This document shows positions 1-7,831 of a stretch of 64,000 bases of DNA, piece after piece. The position numbers and the translations under genes are program-made. Positions within the stretch are counted from its first letter, which is position 1; every line of letters begins with the position of its first letter. This DNA comes from CAZSSM01 sp964609385 (GTDB lineage Bacteria; Planctomycetota; Planctomycetia; Isosphaerales; Isosphaeraceae), in assembly GCA_964609385.1 (NCBI GenBank), contig CAZSSM010000015.1, positions 1 through 64,000 of the forward strand, written 5' to 3'. Below the pieces are notes generated by a model. It was not told the DNA's origin. It was given only the letters and a program-made list of their open reading frames with translations, and ran no database searches.

Positions 1-1
1 G

Positions 2-181
2 GCCCTGCCTGCCCCCCAAGCTGGCATGATCTCCGCGCCTAGCAAGGTCGCTCCGACTCCTCAAGCCAGCGTGATCCCCGCCCCGGCCAAGGCCCTGCCC
101 GCCCCGCAGGGTGGTGTGATTTCTGCTCCGGCTAAGGTTTCCCCGCAGGTCTTGCCGGCTCCGCAGTATCCCGGCAAGTAA
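2..181 (+). CDS. C-terminal end of an Ala/Pro-rich repetitive protein (partial)
   Basis: The reading frame is open from the left edge of the window and ends with TAA at 179-181. The 59 visible residues are almost only Ala, Pro, Gln, Val, Ile and Lys and form imperfect repeats of about 18-20 residues of the type ALPAPQ-(A/G)-G-(M/V)-ISAP-(S/A)-KV, ending in QYPGK. Such tails are common in planctomycete secreted or envelope proteins, but the body of this protein is outside the window, so no function can be given. A strong terminator follows 50 bases after the stop, which supports that this is a real gene end. Confidence 0.7.
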   Translation, partial: ALPAPQAGMISAPSKVAPTPQASVIPAPAKALPAPQGGVISAPAKVSPQVLPAPQYPGK

Positions 182-230
182 GCACGATCACACCTGACGA
201 TTTGATTTGAGGTCGCTTTTGATCTCTGCC

Positions 231-264
231 AGGCTCTGATCGGCATGATCACCGGTCGGAGCCT
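231..264 (+). terminator. Rho-independent terminator after the Ala/Pro-rich gene
   Basis: A 13-bp stem (231-243 with 252-264, two G-U pairs in RNA) closes an 8-base loop and is followed by the T-rich run TTCTTC. It lies 50 bases after the stop codon at 181. Confidence 0.75.
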
Positions 265-554
265 TTCTTCATGGTCAAATCTATCATCGATGAGTATAAG
301 CTTAATCGTCGTCTGGCTTCTTCGTCATTGAAGAGAGGCCTGCTGTTGTCAAGGGACGAGAACGGGATAGACTGGATTTGATTCGGTCATTCACGTCGTC
401 CTCCGCCCCACCCGGACAATCGAGCATCCTTGGGGTCCCGCACCCATCGAGCCCCGGATTGGAGCCAGGTCGGGTGGTTGATCTCCTCCCGTGCATCCTG
501 GCAACGGGTTTCCGTTGAGTCTCGGAGGCACTGGGAATTGCCTCGGAGTTCCCC
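265..554. other. Intergenic stretch, no gene seen
   Basis: Between the terminator and the NYN gene I see no reading frame with coding character on either strand. Frames that stay open here on the minus strand are antisense to the next gene. The stretch presumably carries the promoter of the NYN gene, but no convincing -35/-10 pair was found. Confidence 0.5.
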
Positions 555-1475
555 ATGGCGATGGTCAAGGAAACCCTCGAACGCGAACGCAGCCTGGCCG
601 TTTTCGTCGATCTGGAAAACCTGGCCCAAGGTGGCAGCGATCACCGCAAGGTGCGTTTCGATATTAACAAGGTCTTGGAACGCTTGCTTGAGAAGGGCAA
701 GCTGATCGTCAAGAAGGCTTATGCCGACTGGAGCCGCTATCAGGCGTATACGGTCCCCTTCCATGAGGCGGCCGTTGAGCTGATCGAGATTCCGCGTCGG
801 AGCCAGACGGGCAAGAACTCGGCCGATATCCGACTGGTCGTCGACGCGATGGACCTGGCCTGGAGTAAGCCGCACGTCGACACCTTCGCAATCATCTCCG
901 GTGACAGCGACTTCTCGCCCTTGGTCAGCAAACTCAAGGAGAACGGCCGGCACGTCATCGGCCTGGGGATGAAAGGCTCGACTTCCGACCTCCTGCGCGA
1001 TAATTGCGACGAGTTTATTTATTACGAGGACCTCGAGCGCCAAGAGCAGGACGATGAATGGATGGCTGCGGATATCTCACAGGATCTCTCCGAACGCAGC
1101 CGCGAAGCGATGAAGTTGCTGGTCGAGGCCTGCAAGAGTCTCGATCGGGAGAACTATGAGCAGCTCCACGCCTCATTGATCAAGGAAACGATTAAGCGGA
1201 AGAAGCCGGCTTTCGACGAAAGCTACTACGGCTATCGCAACTTCCAGCATTTGCTGGAGGACGCTGACGATCGGGCGATCATCGACATCGCGCGTAACCC
1301 GAGGAGCGGGACCTACGTGGTGACACGGTTCGGTCCGGTCCGTGAGACCTTGCCACCGCCCTCGGCGGCCACCGCGCCCGATCCGACCCATCTGCTCGAG
1401 GGCGCATCCAACTCGCCACGGCGACGCTCCGGATCGCGATCCCGGTCCGCGTCGCGATCCGGAGCGGCCGACTGA
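555..1475 (+). CDS. NYN-domain (LabA/PIN-like) protein with C-terminal OST-HTH/LOTUS domain
   Basis: The 306-residue protein starts with a NYN/PIN-like nuclease fold: beta-strand plus D19 in FVDLEN, D91 in SADIRL and D117/D119 in SGDSDF are the acidic residues that bind metal in this family. Residues about 170-265 fit an OST-HTH/LOTUS domain (SREAMKLLVEACKSL onward), which in this family binds RNA. The last 40 residues are a basic Arg/Ser-rich tail. The combination is the bacterial LabA/YaiL-type architecture, so a role in RNA cleavage or RNA-based regulation is likely, but the substrate is unknown. The ATG at 555 is used; an in-frame ATG two codons later is an alternative. It stands alone, with its neighbours not obviously related. 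Confidence 0.85.
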   Translation: MAMVKETLERERSLAVFVDLENLAQGGSDHRKVRFDINKVLERLLEKGKLIVKKAYADWSRYQAYTVPFHEAAVELIEIPRRSQTGKNSADIRLVVDAMDLAWSKPHVDTFAIISGDSDFSPLVSKLKENGRHVIGLGMKGSTSDLLRDNCDEFIYYEDLERQEQDDEWMAADISQDLSERSREAMKLLVEACKSLDRENYEQLHASLIKETIKRKKPAFDESYYGYRNFQHLLEDADDRAIIDIARNPRSGTYVVTRFGPVRETLPPPSAATAPDPTHLLEGASNSPRRRSGSRSRSASRSGAAD

Positions 1476-1762
1476 TTGGTCCGGAATTCCGAACCGATCG
1501 CGGCGACTACTCGAGAATTTGCACGATCGGGCGATCGTCTTCGTCCTAGGCTTGCGCCGAGGACCCGTTCGAACCGTGCGCGGTCGCTCCGCTCCTGCGT
1601 GTTGCGGTGATGCGGACCGATCGACACGCGCGGACGACCCGAGGTCCCTCGGCCGGCGTTGCGGTCCCCGAGCGGGACACGGCCCGCCACCGGCCGCTGG
1701 TTCCAGATGTTCCACGACCCCGCGCCCCGGCCGTAGCGTGACCCGAGCTTCGAGGTGATCCC

Positions 1763-2842
1763 GTGCCCGCCCTCAAGCCGAAGCCGCCCAAGTCCTCGAC
1801 CGCGACTCCCAGGGCGGAATCTCGCGCGAACTTCTCCAACCTCGCCTCCGAACTCCGCACCACCCTCGATCGTGAAGGCGGATCCGGAGGACGCACCCGA
1901 TTGCTCATCATCGGTGGCCTGGCCGTGCTCGCTGGAGTCGGCTGGTTTGTCCTCAAGCCGATGTTCCTGCCCGAAGTGGTCATCGCCCCGCCAATAACCG
2001 ACCCGGAGGTCGCCGCCGCCTCAACCGAGGCTGAGCCAGGAGCGGAGCCGACCGCCCCGGGCGATGAGACGGCCAGCACCGAAACGGCTGAGACTACGGC
2101 CGTAGAAGCCGAGGAGGTCGTCGTCGTCGCTGAGACCGGCACGGAAGCCCAGGCCTTAGCCGAAGCCGATCAAACTCCAACGGGCGCCGAGGACGAGCCA
2201 CCCGCGGCGGGCTTGACCGAGGACGAGCCAGCCGACGAAGACTCGGGATCGGGCTCCTGGTTCGGCGGGATCACCCAAGGCATGTTGACTTCCTCCAACA
2301 GGCCGCGCGATGAGGCCGCGCCGACGGAACCCCAGGAACCGGTTCAGCCCGTGACGATCACCCCACAAGTCGCGGCCTCGCCCGAACTGTTGCGTAAACT
2401 CGAGTCGTTCGAAGCGAAGCTGGCGGCGATCGACCAGGGGCTCGTCCGAATCGAGGATCGACTCCGACAGCAGACGGATCAGATCGCGATCCCGATACCG
2501 ACGCCGACGCCCGCCGCGCTGCCCGCTCCGACCTTCGAGAGCGCTGATGTGACTCAGACGATCACGATGTTCCGCAACGGCCAATTCAACGCCGCGCTGC
2601 CCGGATTCGAGGCGATCTGCCAACACGAACCGAGCGACGCCCGAATCTGGTACTACGCCGCGCTCTGCCGAGGGTTCGTCACCAACCAGTGGGACGGCGA
2701 GACCGAAGACTGGGTCCAGCGAGGCGTCGCACTCGAGAGCCAAGGCGTCCCCACCCGCTCGCTCATCGAGGATGAGTTCGCCTTTATCCCCGCCGAGAGC
2801 GGGCGCACTTGGCTCGACTATTATCGCAAGAAGGCCCGCTAA
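1763..2842 (+). CDS. Single-pass membrane protein with acidic linker, short coiled coil and TPR-like end
   Basis: The 359-residue protein begins with a basic Pro/Lys-rich cytoplasmic stretch, one transmembrane helix at about 47-69 (LLIIGGLAVLAGVGWFVL), then a long Ala/Glu/Thr-rich linker to about residue 200, a predicted coiled coil at about 205-235 (LLRKLESFEAKLAAIDQGL) and a C-terminal part (about 255-359) that resembles one or two TPR helices (AALPGFEAICQHEPSDARIW). The start is GTG. It is of no named family that I recognise. The final ten residues and the following terminator reappear, decayed, at 4574-4640, so this gene had a paralogue. Confidence 0.7.
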   Translation: MPALKPKPPKSSTATPRAESRANFSNLASELRTTLDREGGSGGRTRLLIIGGLAVLAGVGWFVLKPMFLPEVVIAPPITDPEVAAASTEAEPGAEPTAPGDETASTETAETTAVEAEEVVVVAETGTEAQALAEADQTPTGAEDEPPAAGLTEDEPADEDSGSGSWFGGITQGMLTSSNRPRDEAAPTEPQEPVQPVTITPQVAASPELLRKLESFEAKLAAIDQGLVRIEDRLRQQTDQIAIPIPTPTPAALPAPTFESADVTQTITMFRNGQFNAALPGFEAICQHEPSDARIWYYAALCRGFVTNQWDGETEDWVQRGVALESQGVPTRSLIEDEFAFIPAESGRTWLDYYRKKAR

Positions 2843-2872
2843 CCCGAGATATATTTTTACGGCGATCTCGGG
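2843..2872 (+). terminator. Hairpin immediately after the membrane-protein gene
   Basis: CCCGAGAT at 2843-2850 pairs perfectly with ATCTCGGG at 2865-2872 directly after the stop codon. The loop is AT-rich and the downstream T-run is weak (GTTTC), so termination is likely but not certain. A second small inverted repeat, CGGACT/AGTCCG, at 2905-2929 could terminate transcription from either side. Confidence 0.55.
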
Positions 2873-3015
2873 ATGTTTCGCACATCCCAGATCGACCTGA
2901 TCGACGGACTCTCAACTTTTATAAGTCCGCGAGGGGATGCGATCTCCCTTCGCGGACTCGTTCGATGATCAGGATCGGGAGCCCTCCAACGAACGGAGGC
3001 TCGCGTGTTGGCGAT

Positions 3016-3891
3016 TCAGGACGAGGATCCGTTCCTGGTGTGACGGAACCGGGCGGCGATCAAGCCCGCTCCACCGATCAGGACCAGGGCGACGCTCGAC
3101 GGCTCGGGGATCGGCTCGCCAAAGATGAAGTCGTCCATGACGACCTCATCGCCGCCGACGAACTCGCCGTTGTCATTCAGCACGGCCATCCCCGAGATGA
3201 TCCGGGCGCTGTGGATCACCGAACCGTCGTCGGAAAGCAGGCCGAGGAAGGAGAGCCCGCCGTCGCCGCTGACCTCGACGGTTTCGAGGGCCAGGCTGTT
3301 CCCATCGACATCGAACAGCTCGATGCTGGTGCTGCCGTCGACCTCAACGTCGGTGAAGACCACGCCCAAGCCGTGGGTGCCAGCGGCGACATCGGTGCCG
3401 GGCAGGAAGAAGGTGACGTCGACGATCGAGCTGCCGACCGGGGTGAAAAGGCGGTTCGGACTGAAGGTCTGGAAGTCGTCGCGGCCGAAGTTGGCCGGTG
3501 CGGGCTGATCGGTGCCGGCGTCATCGGGATCGGAACTGAGCCGGAATCCGCTGCCGGGCGTCGAGAACTCGATGCCTCGGGCGCGGGGAAAGGCCGGAAA
3601 GTTGAAGAAGTCACCGGGGAACGAGTTCGGATCGGAGATGAAACCGGGCGCCGCGTCCCAGTCGATCTGACGACGGCCCGGCAAGTTCGGACCTTGGACG
3701 AACTCCGGTGGGTTGAACGGCCCCAGCGCATCCCGGAACGCCTCGACGGTGTCCTCGATCGAAGTCGGGTCGGATCCCGAATCGGTAAAGATCGTGAAGT
3801 CGGCCGAAGCCGAGCCGATGCCAAAGAACAACAAAACCCCGAGCAAACCGGCGGTCAGGCCCAGGTGAGCAGTCCGCGAAGTCGACCGCAT
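3016..3891 (-). CDS. PEP-CTERM sorted exported protein
   Basis: This 291-residue protein has a Sec signal peptide (residues about 1-30, hydrophobic core GLTAGLLGVLLFFGIG followed by ASA) and a C-terminal PEP-CTERM signal: IPEPSSVALVLIGGAGLIAA, then a basic RFRHTR end. PEP-CTERM proteins are exported and processed by exosortase, often in organisms that make an exopolysaccharide. The 240-residue middle is Asp/Gly/Phe-rich with alternating polar and hydrophobic residues typical of a beta-sandwich, but no named domain was recognised. AGGAG lies 8 bases before the ATG at 3891, which supports the start. The protein is transcribed toward the membrane-protein gene. Confidence 0.88.
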   Translation of the reverse strand: MRSTSRTAHLGLTAGLLGVLLFFGIGSASADFTIFTDSGSDPTSIEDTVEAFRDALGPFNPPEFVQGPNLPGRRQIDWDAAPGFISDPNSFPGDFFNFPAFPRARGIEFSTPGSGFRLSSDPDDAGTDQPAPANFGRDDFQTFSPNRLFTPVGSSIVDVTFFLPGTDVAAGTHGLGVVFTDVEVDGSTSIELFDVDGNSLALETVEVSGDGGLSFLGLLSDDGSVIHSARIISGMAVLNDNGEFVGGDEVVMDDFIFGEPIPEPSSVALVLIGGAGLIAARFRHTRNGSSS

Positions 3892-4236
3892 GAATCAATC
3901 TCCTGTGCGTGTGCGTTGAGAGAGCGAGAAGAGAAAGCGTCTCGAACCATGCCAGCGCGGTCGTCCCGCCGACCCAACCCGAGTCGTCGTCCCAGACCGC
4001 GCGCATCCAGCCCCAACGTCGAAGGCCCCAGAACGCCCTCGACACCCACGACGACGGCCCCAGCGACGGCAATCCCCACCGTCGCCCCCAATCGAGGACC
4101 CTCGCGTCGGAGGTACAACGGAATCGGTCCGACGACCCGAAACCTAACACCGCGATTTCGAAGGTTTTTTCCGAACCCTTGAGGACACGGCCTGACAGAG
4201 CCGGACGGGTGGAAAATCGAGCCGCATCACCCCGCG

Positions 4237-4265
4237 TTGAAGCGGTCGAGACGGGAAGCTAGGAT
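4237..4265 (+). promoter_or_regulatory. Duplicated copy of the glycosyltransferase promoter
   Basis: TTGAAG (4237-4242), a 17-base spacer and TAGGAT (4260-4265) match the promoter in front of the glycosyltransferase gene at 9308-9336 in both boxes and spacing; the flanking GCGTTGAAGCGGTCG is identical over 15 bases. Here it precedes only a gene fragment. Confidence 0.5.
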
Positions 4266-4606
4266 GACTGCAGATCGCCTACCCGAGAGAATTTGGGGGG
4301 ATTCTCCCACCAATCACACGGGTTCCGGAGATCGATGCAGCGCGATCGGCAAAGACCCGACCCAGGGCAGACTTGGGACAGGGTCCGATGGGCTCGGTCT
4401 CGAAGGGTCAGCCATCCGATACTGCTACTGCTCCCGGGGAACCACCTCCCGGCGAGTCACCCCTGTTCGGCGGCGACGTCCTGATCCGGTCCGAGGCGCT
4501 CCGGCAGGCCGGCAACTGGTCGGCCACCACGATCAACGCTGAGGACATCGACCTGGCCTTCCGCGTCCGCAACTGGCTCGAATACTATCGCAAACGCAGC
4601 CTCTGA
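4264..4606 (+). pseudogene. Chimeric gene relic: glycosyltransferase fragment joined to a membrane-protein tail
   Basis: Three pieces are recognisable. The first 45 bases or so, with the promoter before them, align with 9305-9347 at the same spacing. Bases 4449-4573 are a 125-base copy of 10062-10186, the middle of the family 2 glycosyltransferase gene, with three mismatches; it encodes GESPLFGGDVLIRSEALRQA and on to FRVRN. At 4574 the sequence switches in frame to WLEYYRKRSL-stop, which matches the end of the membrane protein at 2810-2842 (WLDYYRKKAR-stop), and similarity runs on past the stop into the hairpin region. The 340-base product could be translated from an ATG at 4373, but it lacks both active-site halves of a glycosyltransferase, so it is called a relic made by recombination. 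Confidence 0.65.
4449..4573 (+). repeat. 125-bp repeat, copy 1 (partner 10062-10186)
   Basis: This stretch is 122/125 identical to 10062-10186 in the same orientation, about 5.6 kb apart. The three differences are at 4459 (A against G), in the GAG/GAA codon near 4495 and in the GAC/GAT codon near 4552, all silent third-position changes, which suggests either a recent copy or one kept similar by gene conversion. Confidence 0.9.
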
Positions 4607-4640
4607 TTCGAATCAAGATATCCTATTTTACAGAATAATC

Positions 4641-5239
4641 GGAGACACCGAGGGGACCCATGGAGGGATCTTTCTCGGAGTTAGCTCGATTCGATCTCCG
4701 ATCGCGATCGAAACATCAACAAGTCGGCCAACAGAAGGCATCTACTTCAACGATCGCGTCGACGCGGAACGCTCGACGGCCACATCGATATCGCCCACGA
4801 TCCGTAGAAAACGACACTTGGGCCAAGCGTATCTAACGACCTATCGGTCCGAAAAGCAGGCTGAGGCCAAGTGATCGACCACGCAATCATCCTAGGATTC
4901 ATAAAGGGATCCATGACTATACTTGCAAATTAATTCCCCGACCATAGCAGATCAACCTAAGCAGGGAAGCCATCCGCTCTATCGCAAGACCAGACCTTGT
5001 CCAACATCCCAAGAGGAATTTCGCAAGCCACTTGACTTGGTAGACCAACCGAAGAGCGAGAAGCTTCGATGAAGAAAACCGTATTGGGTGCAACACACCG
5101 AATATTCAAGCGTTACCAATTAGGCCAGCCTTGCTCCTTAGACCTGACCATAACGATACCCCCACCTTCCTTCCTCCTTGTGGGGTATTCAACCCTTCCT
5201 GCCGAAACATCCTCGTTCCACTTTTGACTGGGGTCACCC
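4641..5239. other. 600-base gene-free, AT-richer stretch
   Basis: No frame on either strand shows coding character. Base composition is clearly more AT-rich than the flanking genes, with many short A and T runs. It separates the chimeric relic from the sigma-factor gene and may hold the promoter of the latter (TTTTGACTGG at about 5222), but no paired -10 box was convincing. Confidence 0.5.
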
Positions 5240-5914
5240 ATGTGCGCGTTGAGTGATGACGGCAATCAACGATTTCTCGATCAGCTGTTCCCACACTTCA
5301 AGAAAATCCTGAGTTGGCTCCAATTCGATGATCTGCGTGATGCGTTCCGGACCATCGTTTGGCTCGGGAGACAGGCCGGTCTCGATGCATCGGGCATCGA
5401 GGACCTGATCCAGGAGGTTCTGATTAGGCTCTGGCTTTGGATCACGCAACTGAATGAACCAATCCAGGACCGCACGCACTTGATCAACCTCACCGCGATG
5501 GTCGCCAACCAGCGGCTCATCGATGTCTGGCGCCGGAGCCCTCGCGAAACGACGTTTCGGGAATGGGCGGCTCACACGTTGATTACCGAAGGGCCGGCGA
5601 CCGGCATCGCAGTGGTCCTCGAAGACCGATGGGACCTGACCGAATCACTGGAACGTTTGCTCACTGAGCACGAGCGCGAACTGCTCTGGCTCCGGTTCGT
5701 GGAGGACTTGAGTTACGAGGAGATCGGCCGACGCTGGAACCGACACGCCTCGACGGTCCATCGGTCAATCAGAAAGATCCTGGCTCGGCTGCGGCGCGAT
5801 CTCCTGCGGGAATCGTCCGATCCCACATCCCGGACGTATCCCGAGTTTGATGCCTCGCAGCTTCGACGACGATCGATCGCAGAAGCCGTCCGTTCCAAGC
5901 TCGAAGACTCTTGA
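5240..5914 (+). CDS. ECF-like RNA polymerase sigma factor
   Basis: The 224-residue protein has a sigma region 2 at about 45-110, including the conserved IEDLIQEVLIRLW and a WRR at the end of region 2.4, and a sigma region 4 at about 140-195 with LTEHERELLWLRFVEDLSYEEIGRRWN followed by a helix-turn-helix. The wording is diverged from classic RpoE-type factors, which is usual for planctomycete ECF families. No anti-sigma gene or transmembrane partner is next to it. The gene converges with a second sigma-like gene (6036-6689), separated by a hairpin. Its targets cannot be told from this sequence. Confidence 0.8.
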   Translation: MCALSDDGNQRFLDQLFPHFKKILSWLQFDDLRDAFRTIVWLGRQAGLDASGIEDLIQEVLIRLWLWITQLNEPIQDRTHLINLTAMVANQRLIDVWRRSPRETTFREWAAHTLITEGPATGIAVVLEDRWDLTESLERLLTEHERELLWLRFVEDLSYEEIGRRWNRHASTVHRSIRKILARLRRDLLRESSDPTSRTYPEFDASQLRRRSIAEAVRSKLEDS

Positions 5915-5954
5915 TGATTCGTTGAAACCAACCCGGAGTGGATGGCCCACCCGC

Positions 5955-5985
5955 AGTGCCCTGGCCCGAGCCGGCGCCGGGCACT
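5955..5985. terminator. Bidirectional hairpin between two convergent sigma-factor genes
   Basis: AGTGCCC at 5955-5961 pairs with GGGCACT at 5979-5985, and GGC/GCC pairs extend the stem inward past a one-base bulge. It sits between two convergent genes, so it may stop transcription from both sides. Confidence 0.55.
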
Positions 5986-6035
5986 GCCGGCATCTCCCTT
6001 GTATGAATCTGGTTGTTCAGGCAGGCGAAATCCCC

Positions 6036-6689
6036 CTATGAGGACCACCGCTCGAGAATCTCCTCCAGCTTATCAGGGGCAATCGGATCCGGCATGAGCG
6101 AAGGCTTGGGCCCGCGAACCTTCGGATTATGTGGATGATCGGGACCGCTCGCGAAAACTCGACGCAGTGCGGCTAAGGCCCGCCTCTCGGCGCGATGGAT
6201 CTGGACCTCTGAACAACCTTGTTCCGAGCCGATGTCCTTCAGGGTTCGCTTCCGGAGATATCGCTGCTCCAGAAGATCGCGATCCTTGGTTGGGATCAGA
6301 TCAAGGATCCGCGCCAGGACGTCCGAGCCGTGCTCGGTGACCCACTGTTCCACGTCATCGGAGCGCTGACGATCCGCCTCCGGCTCCAGCCCATCCTCGA
6401 ACGGAGAAAGTTGTTCCTGCCGCGTGCGGGTTCGCTCGCGGGCGCCTTGCTGACGGGCCACAAGTATCCCCCAATTGATGAGATGGCGGCGGTCTTGGAG
6501 CTCGTTTCCTTTCTCCAGCCAATCACGAAGCAAGATCGTGACCGTCTGGACGAGATCCTGGGCCGCTTCCGGATCGCGACGGAGCGAACGGACCGCGCAC
6601 CGGTAGATGACACCTTGGAATGCCCTGAAATCATCGGGATGATCCCAAGGATAACCGCTCCACGGTGGGGGTTGGCTTCGACTTGTCAT
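6036..6689 (-). CDS. ECF-like RNA polymerase sigma factor, second copy type
   Basis: This 217-residue protein has a region 2-like N-terminal half (AAQDLVQTVTILLRDWL, then HLINWGILVARQQGA) and a region 4-like C-terminal half (IPTKDRDLLEQRYLRKRTLK followed by GSEQGCSEVQIHRAERRALA, a helix-turn-helix). It is only distantly similar to the sigma-like protein at 5240-5914, but both share the unusual HLIN segment after region 2.2, which suggests common descent. It has no anti-sigma partner next to it. The gene is convergent with the other one; coregulation is not evident. Confidence 0.72.
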   Translation of the reverse strand: MTSRSQPPPWSGYPWDHPDDFRAFQGVIYRCAVRSLRRDPEAAQDLVQTVTILLRDWLEKGNELQDRRHLINWGILVARQQGARERTRTRQEQLSPFEDGLEPEADRQRSDDVEQWVTEHGSDVLARILDLIPTKDRDLLEQRYLRKRTLKDIGSEQGCSEVQIHRAERRALAALRRVFASGPDHPHNPKVRGPKPSLMPDPIAPDKLEEILERWSS

Positions 6690-7097
6690 GGGCGAGGGCC
6701 TCGAGGTCCATCGGGGGGGTGGAGCGCGGGGGGAAGGTAGGTCACCCCCGTGGGAGCCTCGGCTTACGGGGGTTTGAGGCCGAATGCGACAAATCCTATG
6801 GAAGGAAGCGACCTCATATTAAATAAGCTGGCCCGGCCTCGATTTTCCTCAGGTGTCACGCAGATCCTCCGATCTGCTTCAGCGAGTGAGGTGACTCAGA
6901 AAAAAGCAATCCCACAACAAGCCGGTTATCGTGCAATTATTCTCCTCACCTCAAATTTAGAGATTCGAGAAAAGTGCAAAATCGCCGAAAAATCGCGCGC
7001 GGTCCCGCCTTATTCATTTCAACGACCTCGGATCGTGCGTGTCGACCGAGGAATTAGTTGGACGTCGCTGGTGACCCTTTACATAAACGAGGCGATC
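6690..7097. other. Intergenic stretch between divergent genes
   Basis: This 400-base gap holds the upstream regions of the minus-strand sigma-factor gene and the plus-strand unknown gene. A frame upstream of 7098 stays open but reads poorly as protein and is AT-rich from 6900 to 7040, so I treat it as non-coding. No clear operator or RNA was found. Confidence 0.45.
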
Positions 7098-7787
7098 ATG
7101 CCCGACTCACGCCAAGAATTGCCGTCGGCTTCGCAGGCCGAAGCCGATCTATGCGCGACGGACAGTTCTGAACCCTCTCCCCGCCCGATTGCTCACGGTA
7201 CAGACCACGATGAACCCGTCGAGTCGACCCCAGAACGATCAGTCCCGGCCGCGACCATGAACAATTTCTCGACCGATCGTATTCGTGCTGAGCTGCGTGA
7301 TGACATGCTCGCAACCCACCGTCAGGTGATTCGGGATTCCCTCCACCTGATTGACCGAATCTCGGCCTACGATGATCCGTTTACCGGACCGCCTTCGCCT
7401 TATTCCAAAGCGGATCTGGTCCGTTTGCTCGAGACGATCATCCCCGATACAGACCTGCTCCAGGACCACATCGAGGGTTTGGTGCAGGTGTTTCGGAGCG
7501 TCGGCGGCTTCCCCGAACTGTTCACCGAACTGCTCGACTTCGACCTGGAGCAACGGATTCTCGAAGAGGGCCTGCACGTGCTTGAGGTGGACGAACTGGT
7601 CCGGCTGACGGTCAACCCGATCGCCCTTCACAGCCTCGTCGATGAGCTGGACGAGTCGATCTCGGAAGCCTGGATCCAACCGGTCGCTGAGGCGGGACAA
7701 CGGATGGCCCGTCGGCAGGGCATCGACCTTGGTCAAATCCCGATCGACCTGCCCAACCGTCCAATCTCCCCAGCCGAGGCGGATTGA
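7098..7787 (+). CDS. Unknown helical protein
   Basis: I do not recognise this 229-residue protein. The first 50 residues are polar and Glu/Ser/Pro-rich, probably disordered; from about residue 55 it looks all-helical, with two Leu-rich stretches (DLVRLLETIIPDTDLLQDHI and the following VQVFRSVGGFPELFTELLDF) and an acidic character. There is no signal peptide, membrane segment or catalytic motif. The ATG at 7098 is chosen because GAGG lies just before it and because the frame upstream lacks coding character. It converges with the unknown gene at 7832-9046. Confidence 0.6.
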   Translation: MPDSRQELPSASQAEADLCATDSSEPSPRPIAHGTDHDEPVESTPERSVPAATMNNFSTDRIRAELRDDMLATHRQVIRDSLHLIDRISAYDDPFTGPPSPYSKADLVRLLETIIPDTDLLQDHIEGLVQVFRSVGGFPELFTELLDFDLEQRILEEGLHVLEVDELVRLTVNPIALHSLVDELDESISEAWIQPVAEAGQRMARRQGIDLGQIPIDLPNRPISPAEAD

Positions 7788-7831
7788 TCGCCTCGTACAC
7801 ACCCACCTCCCGTTCGACGAGGACGCAAACC

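Noticed and set aside
387..1043. Long minus-strand frame opposite the NYN gene
   Set aside because: It is the antisense shadow of a clear NYN-LOTUS gene and has no recognisable domain.
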